Below are positions 57,773 to 64,000 of a stretch of 64,000 nt of DNA, piece by piece. The notes beneath the pieces are model-generated. The model made no database searches. It was not told where the DNA came from and saw only the letters and a list, made by a program, of their open reading frames with translations. Origin of the DNA: Blautia hansenii (GTDB lineage Bacteria; Bacillota; Clostridia; Lachnospirales; Lachnospiraceae); the NCBI RefSeq assembly GCF_013304445.1, contig NZ_JAAITA010000004.1, positions 1 to 64,000 on the forward strand. Direction: 5' to 3'. The position numbers and the translations under genes were made by a program. How positions within the stretch are numbered: the stretch's first letter is position 1; the number at the start of each line of letters is the position of its first letter.

Positions 57773-59566
57773 TTAGATGTTGAATATTTCTTCTAAGTCC
57801 TCCTCGGACAGAAGCTCATAGGAAGTGCTGACAGTGGAAACGCTCACGGCGTTCTCTGGAATATCCCCGTCAAACACAAGGGTTGCGACAGCCTGTGTCG
57901 GCTCGCCGTGAAGATAAGGCGGCTGACCTCCATCGGTTGTCAGTTTCACATTCGGGTGTTTCAGTATATCGAGCTTGAAATCCATGACAGGGCGCTCCCC
58001 TCGGATAAAAAGGATGGCATACTGGTTATCAAGCAGCCGTACCTCCGAAGCATCCAGAAGCTCCCGCCCTGAAATCTGATAGTTTGTGGAATAATTACCG
58101 CTGCGTCCTGTGCTTTTCCCATAGGTGTTCGTGTCTATCGTTGACTTTCCGAGCAGCTCGCTCACGAATTTATGGGTACTCTGCTCGTTGCCGCCCAGAT
58201 AGAGAAATTCATCGCAGTTACCGACAATGCTTTCCCACTGTTTCTCAAAAAGGGCTTTAAGCTGCGCCAGATTTTGAAGGATGATGCTGACCGACACACC
58301 TCTTGACCTCATTACGCTGAGTATCTTGTCGAAGTCATCGGGCAGGGAAACATTGGCAAACTCGTCCATGATAAAATGGCAATGCACGGGCAGGCTCCCG
58401 CCGTACTTATGGTCTGCCAGATAAAAAAGCTGTTGGAATAGCTGCGTATAGAGGATACTGACAAGAAAGTTAAAGCTCGTGTCGTTGTCTGGTATCAGAG
58501 CGAACAGGGCTACTTTCTTTTCTCCCAAACTTGGCAGGTCAAGCTCATCGGTGGCGGTCAATCCCGCAAGACTGTCCAGATTGAATTTTTCAAGCCGTGC
58601 GGCAAGGGTAATCTGGATGCTCTTTAAGGTCTTTGCGCTTCCGCTGTGGTAATCACGGTAGTATTTGAGTGCGATATGCTCTGGATTATCCATCTCCAGA
58701 CGGTCAAACAGCTCGTCAAGAGGGCTTACATAGCTGTCATCGTCCTCACGGACTTCCCCTGCACGTAAAAGCTCCATGACCATCGGAAAATTCTGCTCGT
58801 CTGGCGGGGCTTCATATTTCAGATAAAACACCAGAGAAAGAAGCAGCATACTCGCCGCCGTGTCCCAGAACGGGTCTTGGGACTGTGAGCCTTTCGGCGT
58901 GGTAGCCTTAAATAAATTCGTTACCAACCGTTGCACATCGTTATCGCTACGGAGATAGACAAAGGGGTTATAGCAATGGCTCTTGTGCATATTGATAAGG
59001 TCAAGGACTCGCACCTCATAGCCCTGCTTTTCAAGCATCCCTCCTGTGTCACGGACAATCTCGCCCTTTGGGTCTAAAATAACCATTGAGGTATTGCACT
59101 GCATGACATTGGGCTTACAGTAAAATCTCGTCTTACCTGCGCCAGAGCCGCCGATAACCAATACATTCAGGTTCCTGCGGTGCTTCTTCCCGTCCAGTCC
59201 GATACGGACATTCTGGGTCAGCAGCTTATTGGCAGACGGGTTTTTGTCACGGTATTTCTTATTCAATGCTTTCGCATCGCCCCATTTGGCAGAGCCGTGT
59301 TCTTCTCCTCTGCGGTAATTCCTGCGTGTGGAAAGGCAGATGCCGATTCCCATGCCATAGGCAAGCAAAAAAATAAGGACAGTCTTTACGCTGTCCTCAC
59401 ATACCGTTATCTGAAACGGGTTGCTTACTGCCGTTGGCAGGTTTCTCATTATCTCCACAAGACCGCCGCTGACATAAGGAGCTGTCAGCATGGCAAGCCA
59501 CACAACAGGAATGATGCCGAAAGCCGAGAAGATGAAGCCCGCCTTTAAATTGTTATCGTTCTTCAT
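57773..59566 (-). CDS. virD4: VirD4-type coupling protein (ICE-R, intact)
   Basis: A 597-residue ATPase with two membrane spans (about 10-35 and 58-78), Walker A LVIGGSGAGKTRFYCKPNVM near 140, and HFIMDEFANVSLPDDFDKIL as Walker B. Later motifs NLAQLKALFEKQW, EFLYLGGNEQSTH and LLSEEDLEEIF are present. It couples relaxosomes to the T4SS. It contains in one piece every region found split in the ICE-L copy, and guided the reconstruction of that gene. Confidence 0.95.
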   Translation of the reverse strand: MKNDNNLKAGFIFSAFGIIPVVWLAMLTAPYVSGGLVEIMRNLPTAVSNPFQITVCEDSVKTVLIFLLAYGMGIGICLSTRRNYRRGEEHGSAKWGDAKALNKKYRDKNPSANKLLTQNVRIGLDGKKHRRNLNVLVIGGSGAGKTRFYCKPNVMQCNTSMVILDPKGEIVRDTGGMLEKQGYEVRVLDLINMHKSHCYNPFVYLRSDNDVQRLVTNLFKATTPKGSQSQDPFWDTAASMLLLSLVFYLKYEAPPDEQNFPMVMELLRAGEVREDDDSYVSPLDELFDRLEMDNPEHIALKYYRDYHSGSAKTLKSIQITLAARLEKFNLDSLAGLTATDELDLPSLGEKKVALFALIPDNDTSFNFLVSILYTQLFQQLFYLADHKYGGSLPVHCHFIMDEFANVSLPDDFDKILSVMRSRGVSVSIILQNLAQLKALFEKQWESIVGNCDEFLYLGGNEQSTHKFVSELLGKSTIDTNTYGKSTGRSGNYSTNYQISGRELLDASEVRLLDNQYAILFIRGERPVMDFKLDILKHPNVKLTTDGGQPPYLHGEPTQAVATLVFDGDIPENAVSVSTVSTSYELLSEEDLEEIFNI

Positions 59567-59750
59567 TACACCTGCACGGCAGCACCCTGACCTTTTTTGT
59601 CGGGGCGTGCGCCACCTTGCTTATCAGCTCATCCACAGGGTCGGTGGGGCGTTCCTCCTGTATCTGCTGTGTCCGCAGGGTATTTAAGGCATTGATGACG
59701 ATATTCTTATCGTACCTGTCAAGTGCGATATGGTATCGTTCTTCTTTCAT
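59553..59750 (-). CDS. Small protein between virD4 and the ArdC-like gene (65 aa)
   Basis: MKEERYHIALDRYDKNIVIN, then a helical part and a basic Cys-containing end VRVLPCRCNEER. GGAGGTG precedes ATG 59750. Overlaps the start of virD4 by 14 bp. Common in Tn1549-like elements; function unknown. Confidence 0.7.
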   Translation of the reverse strand: MKEERYHIALDRYDKNIVINALNTLRTQQIQEERPTDPVDELISKVAHAPTKKVRVLPCRCNEER

Positions 59751-59764
59751 AGGCTGCACCTCCA

Positions 59765-60628
59765 TTAGCGTTCCTGCTCTTTGGATTTGGCGGGCTTGTT
59801 CTTTTCAAGGCTCTTATACATATCGCTCTGGATTTCTCCGAGGACATCACGCATCGAGCCAAGCTCTCCCTTGAACGCCTGCGTATCCATCCCGTCATAT
59901 TCTTTCGGGAGCCCGCCGAAGTTAAAACCTCTGGTATCCACGCCGTAACGGGAGCTTACCATATAGGCGACGCAAAAGGATTTGAAGTCAGAAGCGTCAC
60001 GGCTCTCGCCGTGCTTAAAGTCAAAGACTGCCGCCGACACTTCCTTTGCCATGCTGACAAAAAGCTGCTCCTCGGTCATGCCCGTCCTGATAAAAATCGT
60101 CTGCTGTCCGCTGTCGTAAAACGCAGGCAGCTCAAGGTCATCCACAGGCACAAAGGAAACGGGGCTTGCGTCAATCATTGCCGACACAAGCTCACGCATA
60201 GTTTTTTCTTCCTGCGCCTGCTGCCTGTCCTTTGCCGAGGTCTGGGAAATATCATAGACTACTTTGACGTTGTAGCCGACAGCCTTTGAGCCATCGTCAC
60301 GCTCATATTCTTTCCCCGGCTCAAGGATCGTGACTTTCTGGGCGTTCTTATTTACATAGACACGGCTCTGTTTCCAACTGCTGTAATCCCTAAGCTGTGT
60401 CGCTTCGGGCATCTGTGCCGATACCAGAATGGCATTGTTGACGGAATAACGGTCAAAACGCCCCTGCACATCAAGATACTGTTGGAACGCACCGCCATCC
60501 GACATCATCTGGGAACAGGTGGCGTCAATCAGCTCATAGGCTTCCTGTCTTTGCGCCTGCTTCTGCGCCGCCCATTCTTCTTTGTTGAACGGCTTGCCGC
60601 CGCCGTTAAAAACATCATAGATACTCAT
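59765..60628 (-). CDS. ArdC-like / DUF3849-type ssDNA-binding protein
   Basis: A 287-residue protein whose first 130 residues resemble the ArdC N-terminal domain: RFDRYSVNNAILVSAQMPEA, YSSWKQSRVYVNKNAQKVTI, YNVKVVYDISQTS. The second half has a peptidase-like SMAKEVSAAVFDFKHG but no full HExxH site. ArdC proteins protect incoming single-stranded DNA. Start overlaps the pcfB stop. Confidence 0.72.
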   Translation of the reverse strand: MSIYDVFNGGGKPFNKEEWAAQKQAQRQEAYELIDATCSQMMSDGGAFQQYLDVQGRFDRYSVNNAILVSAQMPEATQLRDYSSWKQSRVYVNKNAQKVTILEPGKEYERDDGSKAVGYNVKVVYDISQTSAKDRQQAQEEKTMRELVSAMIDASPVSFVPVDDLELPAFYDSGQQTIFIRTGMTEEQLFVSMAKEVSAAVFDFKHGESRDASDFKSFCVAYMVSSRYGVDTRGFNFGGLPKEYDGMDTQAFKGELGSMRDVLGEIQSDMYKSLEKNKPAKSKEQER

Positions 60629-61467
60629 TATCTTGCTCCTTTCGATTTTTTCGGTTTCTTCTGTTTCGGGGGCTGCTTATGCTCCGTCTTTCTGGCAGGC
60701 TGTTTCTTTGCCTTGTCCGAAGATTTTTCCCTGCCCTGTGCGGGGGACGCATCCGCTTCCTGCTCCTTACGGCTCTCCTTGATTTTCCGCAGTTCTTCTT
60801 TGACCGACGGCTTTTCCGTCTTAGTCATAGTAGCCCCCTCTGCGGACTTCTTTGGCTGCTCTGAGGTAGGCTCGGACAGAGGGGATTTTTCTGTCTTTGC
60901 CACCGAGGGGTTTGGGGCATTTTCCTCTTTCTGGACGGGCTTGCCCATGAGGGCATCGAGCAGCCTGTCTTTCTCCGCTTTTTCCTGTACGCCGACGTCT
61001 GGCTCTGGCTGACCGTCTTTCGCATCCTTGCCATCCGCAGCTTTGGTGTCTCTGCTCTTTTCCACCTCGGTCACGATAGATGCGGTATCCACCGATGCAA
61101 GGTTGAAGCGTTCCACGATACGGCTGATTTTCGATGCGTCCTCGGCACGGGCGATCACATCCACCTCCGCATTAGGGTCTTTGTTCTTACGGTCTGCAAG
61201 AACGCAGTAAAGGACGCCGTATCTTTTCGCCTCCTGCGTAAACTTCTTCAAATCCCCGTTTTTGACGGTAAAGACTTTCAGCTCTTTACCAGAACGGAGC
61301 ATTGAGGTGAGTCTGGCTTTGCCTTTGGTTTTCTTTTCTTCTTTCAGAATGGAATAAAGCAGGATGGCAATGTTCTTCGCACCTGCCCCTGTGATTTTGG
61401 CAGCGACCTCAAATCCCTCCAAGCTCATTCTCACGATCTGCTCTGCCGCTTCGCCGCCTGTGTTCAT
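60628..61467 (-). CDS. pcfB: PcfB family protein (DUF3801), ICE-R
   Basis: A 279-residue protein with the DUF3801 core in the first 135 residues (MSLEGFEVAAKITGAGAKNI; DLKKFTQEAKRYGVLYCVLA; DVIARAEDASKISRIVERF), then a long disordered Lys/Glu-rich tail ending KKPKKSKGAR. Longer than the ICE-L copy. Links relaxase and VirD4. Starts inside the end of the relaxase gene. Confidence 0.85.
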   Translation of the reverse strand: MNTGGEAAEQIVRMSLEGFEVAAKITGAGAKNIAILLYSILKEEKKTKGKARLTSMLRSGKELKVFTVKNGDLKKFTQEAKRYGVLYCVLADRKNKDPNAEVDVIARAEDASKISRIVERFNLASVDTASIVTEVEKSRDTKAADGKDAKDGQPEPDVGVQEKAEKDRLLDALMGKPVQKEENAPNPSVAKTEKSPLSEPTSEQPKKSAEGATMTKTEKPSVKEELRKIKESRKEQEADASPAQGREKSSDKAKKQPARKTEHKQPPKQKKPKKSKGAR

Positions 61468-62821
61468 TCTTCATCAGCTCCTTTCTTTGCTGTTCCTTTT
61501 CATCTGCCCGTATGACCTGTAATTTTTCCTTGAGGGTATCGCTGCGGGCTTCAATACCCTCACACAGTCTGACCTCCTTTCGGATAACCTTTAACCTCCC
61601 CGTGATTTCAGAAAGCCGAGCTTTGACCGCTTCTTTTTCTTCGCCGCTTATCCTGCGGCTCTGGGAATAAAGCCCCTTACGCTGTTCGGTCAGCTCCGCC
61701 ATCTCGTTCTCCAGAGAGCCTTTATATGACAAAAGCTGCTCCACCGTATCAATGTGATTGCGGCAGAGTAGCCTTGTTTCGTTTGTAATGGCATCCATCT
61801 TCATCAAATCGTCTTTGAGGAGATAATGAAGCCTTGCGTAATTCTGTTTCCTGTTCTTTGGCAGGATGCCGAGCCTGTAACAGTAATGAAGATACAGCCC
61901 TCGCAAGCCGCCGATTTTCTTTGCGTCTTTTAAAGAGCCTTTGAGCCGATAGACCATGACCTGCTTTTGCGGCTCGGCAAACTTTGAGAATTTCACAGCA
62001 TAGGAATTTTCCCTGATACGCTCCAAAATCCTCTCGTTGGTATAATCCTCTCCGAGCTTATACAGCCGCTTGGGACGTTTCCAACCTTTCCCGATAATCG
62101 TCCAGTATTTGCGGTTGGGGTCAAAGCTGCACCGGTAGCCCATTTCATTCATAAGCCTGTCAAAGTCTTTGAGCGTGAACGATTTGGAGATAGCTTCGTC
62201 CACCGCCTGCCGTGCCACGTTATCTCTGGTGGGTAAGCCCTGCTTCTCGGCTTGGTACAGGGCATAGGGCTTTTTCTTTCCGCTTGGGTGTTCAATGACG
62301 GACAGGGAATACTCCCTGCACAGCTCATCGGAACGCTGACGCAAAAGACGCAGGCTTGCTTTGTTATCGTGATAGTGCTTTCCGTCCGCAAAGGAAACAG
62401 AGTTGACAACAAAGTGGTTGTGCAGGCACTCGGTATTTAAGTGGGTGGCAACCACTACCTGAAACCTGTCGCCCCACATCCGCTCCGCCAACTTCACGCC
62501 TACCTCATGGGCAATCTCTGGCGTGACCTCGCCGTGCTTAAAGCTCTGAAAACCGTGATAGCAGACAATCTCGCTTTCATCGTTCCATTGTGCTTTCGTT
62601 ATCAGCATCTCATCCCTTGCGGTGGAAACATCACAGTTTACACCCGTGACGAAAAAACGCTGCTCCGTCTTATCCTGATTGGTGGCATATTCCATGACAT
62701 CCACCATCGCCTGCAAGTCCGTATCGCTGTATCTGGGATTGGCGGTCTTTTCTGGATTTTCGGCATAGTCGATTGGGTGGTCGAGCCTGCCCCGCACATC
62801 CCATATCTCGCAGACCGCCAT
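61409..62821 (-). CDS. MOBP-type relaxase (ICE-R)
   Basis: A 470-residue relaxase. N-terminal nuclease (about 1-230): YSDTDLQAMVDVMEYATNQD, the His motif VVVATHLNTECLHNHFVVNS near 135, and SRR/LLRQRSDELCREYSLSVI. The C-terminal part is a coiled coil. The start is ATG 62821, sharing a base with the mobC stop (TGATG); the longer frame to 62884 is part of mobC. Nicks the ICE-R oriT, probably within or next to 63294-63360. Confidence 0.92.
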   Translation of the reverse strand: MAVCEIWDVRGRLDHPIDYAENPEKTANPRYSDTDLQAMVDVMEYATNQDKTEQRFFVTGVNCDVSTARDEMLITKAQWNDESEIVCYHGFQSFKHGEVTPEIAHEVGVKLAERMWGDRFQVVVATHLNTECLHNHFVVNSVSFADGKHYHDNKASLRLLRQRSDELCREYSLSVIEHPSGKKKPYALYQAEKQGLPTRDNVARQAVDEAISKSFTLKDFDRLMNEMGYRCSFDPNRKYWTIIGKGWKRPKRLYKLGEDYTNERILERIRENSYAVKFSKFAEPQKQVMVYRLKGSLKDAKKIGGLRGLYLHYCYRLGILPKNRKQNYARLHYLLKDDLMKMDAITNETRLLCRNHIDTVEQLLSYKGSLENEMAELTEQRKGLYSQSRRISGEEKEAVKARLSEITGRLKVIRKEVRLCEGIEARSDTLKEKLQVIRADEKEQQRKELMKNEHRRRSGRADRENELGGI

Positions 62822-63153
62822 CAGTCCGCCGCCCGTTTCGGGAGCAGGTATTTCTTTCGGACATCGAGCTGAAAGTCGTGCCACTTCCTTGCTTCCTCAC
62901 GGAGCATCGGCGTGTCGATAAAGTCAAGGGCATTGGCTTTCGCCGCAAGCTGGTTGATACGGTTGCCGATAGCAGACAGCTCACGCATGATCTGGTAAAA
63001 CTCTGGGTCTGGCTTCTCGCAGAGCCGATAGCCTTTGACCATTGAACGCAGCAGGGCTTCTTTGGAACGCCCAGACTTTTTCACAAGCTCATAGAGGTAT
63101 TCAGCTTCTTCCTCGGTCAGACGGAAAAGTATCTGCACATTTCGTTTTCGCAC
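62821..63153 (-). CDS. mobC: MobC relaxosome accessory protein
   Basis: A 110-residue protein with ribbon-helix-helix-like start RNVQILFRLTEEEAEYLYEL and the MobC core FYQIMRELSAIGNRINQLAA. Start codon GTG with GAGGAGG upstream. Helps the relaxase open oriT. Confidence 0.9.
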   Translation of the reverse strand: MRKRNVQILFRLTEEEAEYLYELVKKSGRSKEALLRSMVKGYRLCEKPDPEFYQIMRELSAIGNRINQLAAKANALDFIDTPMLREEARKWHDFQLDVRKKYLLPKRAAD

Positions 63154-63265
63154 TCTGTTCCTCCTCTCGGCTCGACAGCCTGTTTATCTGCACAAGGCAC
63201 ATACACACCACACCGACCACGCCGCCGAGCATTGTGCCGATGATAAAGAATAGCAATTCACTCAT
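63101..63265 (-). CDS. DUF3789 family small membrane protein (54 aa)
   Basis: MSELLFFIIGTMLGGVVGVV continues to CMCLVQINRLSSREEEQ, one membrane span followed by a charged tail, matching DUF3789. AAAGGAGT precedes the ATG. It overlaps mobC by 53 bp in another frame. Function unknown; regularly found beside mobC. Confidence 0.72.
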   Translation of the reverse strand: MSELLFFIIGTMLGGVVGVVCMCLVQINRLSSREEEQSAKTKCADTFPSDRGRS

Positions 63266-63293
63266 TCTTGGACTCCTTTCTCTTTACGGGGTA

Positions 63294-63352
63294 TTAGGGG
63301 ACTCCCTAACAAGCGAATTTGGTTTCCAGACCTGTTCTGGATAACCAAATTC
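63294..63352. other. oriT: Candidate oriT of ICE-R (two hairpins)
   Basis: ttaggg-gact-ccctaa (63294-63309) is followed by a long stem gaatttggtt/aaccaaattc with inner tccaga/tctgga (63315-63352), then gtgcttggtaagac. It lies directly upstream of the DUF3789-mobC-relaxase genes, the usual place of oriT in Tn1549-like elements. Confidence 0.65.
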
Positions 63353-63368
63353 AGTGCTTGGTAAGACA

Positions 63369-63665
63369 TTACTCGCCGCACTCGTCCTCATACATACATT
63401 CTCCACACACGGGGCAGAAGTACGGACAATCCGAACAGCAATCATCCTCCATATCCCCGTCCTCGGCGGCACGTTCTTCACATCCGTCCTCATCAGCATC
63501 CTGAATATCGGCTCCGCCGCAGACAAAATCCTCATCGGAAAAGTCGATAAGGTCGGTGTCAAAGAGAATGATTTTGACTTTCTCCGCCGCCTGTTCGGGG
63601 CTGTCGGCATAGACGGAAATGGTCTTTTCATAGTGTCCTGTGAGTGTAACTTCAAATTTTTTCAT
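63369..63665 (-). CDS. DpnD/PcfM-like acidic protein
   Basis: A 98-residue protein: KFEVTLTGHYEKTISVYADS and EQAAEKVKIILFDTD form the PcfM/DpnD-like domain, followed by a very acidic stretch and a Cys-rich end with CCSDCPYFCPVCGEC. The Cys cluster suggests metal binding. Located just upstream of oriT. Confidence 0.75.
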   Translation of the reverse strand: MKKFEVTLTGHYEKTISVYADSPEQAAEKVKIILFDTDLIDFSDEDFVCGGADIQDADEDGCEERAAEDGDMEDDCCSDCPYFCPVCGECMYEDECGE

Positions 63666-63738
63666 TCAAAAATTCCTTTCTTTTTTCATAATCAGGCTTC
63701 ATTTTCTGGCTTCTTTCTCTGGAAAAATCCTCACACAA

Positions 63739-64000
63739 TCAACGGGCATCACCCCTTTCACGGCGGGATTTTTGCTTTGCAATCCCCAGATAGGACATCA
63801 AAAAATCGTTGACATCCTTACCGGCAGGCGGCGGTGCGTCAACGATTTTATAGTCTTTCTTCAGTAATTCCGTTAAGGCGGCGGTACAGAGCCTGCCAAC
63901 CTTGTCATTATCCAAGTGCAAAACAATGGTCTTGATATGCGGGTTTTCTTCCAAAAATGTGGAGAGGGCAATGGGGATTTTGCTGTCCTTTATCTCTTTC
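63739..64000 (-). CDS. Toprim/DUF3991 primase of ICE-R (partial, C-terminal end)
   Basis: The visible C-terminus shows the Toprim end: KTIVLHLDNDKVGRLCTAAL and DAPPPAGKDVNDFLMSYLG. The frame is open to the right edge (KEIKDSKIPIALSTFLEEN), so the gene starts outside the window. A conjugative-element primase-like protein, related in type to the N-terminal half of the element A protein at 4371-6242. Confidence 0.85.
   Translation of the reverse strand, partial: KEIKDSKIPIALSTFLEENPHIKTIVLHLDNDKVGRLCTAALTELLKKDYKIVDAPPPAGKDVNDFLMSYLGIAKQKSRRERGDAR

Larger units (their letters stand above)
39312..64000. mobile_element. ICE-R (second conjugative element, continues past the window)
   Basis: From the recombinase with MazF/SHOCT at the left end, through a sigma-like gene and KTR cargo, to a T4SS, relaxase and primase. 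The order matches Tn1549/CTn-type elements of Clostridia. The T4SS genes have distinctly higher GC than ICE-L and the KTR cargo. The left att site is not resolved; the right end lies outside. Confidence 0.75.

Overview
The window looks like a conjugative-element island from a gut Firmicute, most likely class Clostridia (Lachnospiraceae or Ruminococcaceae type). The reasons are the low to moderate GC, strong AGGAGG ribosome sites, ATGA/TAATG gene overlaps and the gene families: TnpX/TnpV/TnpW transposons, PcfB, Maff2, PrgI, VirB4, a Cna-B surface protein, sortase B and cysteine-rich KTR proteins. No rRNA, tRNA, CRISPR array or clear core chromosomal gene is visible. Nearly every gene is on the minus strand.

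Layout, left to right. (1) 1-about 2855, element C: small AT-rich cargo genes (acetyltransferase, DUF3781, TfoX-like, GyrI-like, NTF2-like) followed by tnpV and an XRE regulator, abutting a truncated maff2 gene. (2) About 2856-39300, backbone of a first conjugative element, ICE-L: maff2, virD4, pcfB, a 1993-residue Cna-B surface protein, two sigma-like regulators, an XRE regulator, RepA, ParB, ParA and DUF6075. Two other elements are buried in its virD4 gene. (3) 4026-13543, element A: large serine recombinase, TnpV, a bacteriocin-type ABC exporter, a MOBQ-type oriT with MobA relaxase, a primase-helicase and TnpW. (4) 13975-25662, element B: large serine recombinase, TnpV, a HaeIII-family restriction-modification pair, small proteins, a MOBV-type relaxase, a CHC2 primase, a VapE ATPase and TnpW. 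(5) About 39312-64000, a second conjugative element, ICE-R, running off the right edge: its recombinase with MazF and SHOCT genes, a sigma-like gene, a cargo zone (43.4-49.5 kb), then a T4SS set (VirB1-like hydrolase, sortase B, VirB4, PrgI, VirB6, VirB2-like, VirD4, PcfB, relaxase, MobC).

The most striking observation is that the ICE-L coupling-protein gene virD4 is cut into three pieces (25663-26253, 13544-13974, 3150-4025) by elements A and B. Removing both between their flanking GG dinucleotides joins the pieces in one uninterrupted frame of 632 codons. The two insertions could therefore be reversible switches of conjugation. The adjacent maff2 gene looks truncated by a third insertion (element C).

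The second striking feature is the ICE-R cargo zone. It holds three cassettes, each made of its own ligand-type regulator (PadR, TetR, MarR), an efflux or redox effector, a terminal cysteine-rich KTR gene and a conserved hairpin that overlaps the KTR stop codon. All three promoters have palindromic operators at or inside the 17-bp spacer.

The pieces could work together as follows. ICE-L has lost its coupling protein and shows no relaxase here. ICE-R looks transfer-competent and could move elements A (MOBQ) and B (MOBV) through its T4SS. Its sortase B could anchor the SPKTG-ended surface protein of ICE-L. These links are inferences from family knowledge. Family names come from reading the proteins; no database search was run.
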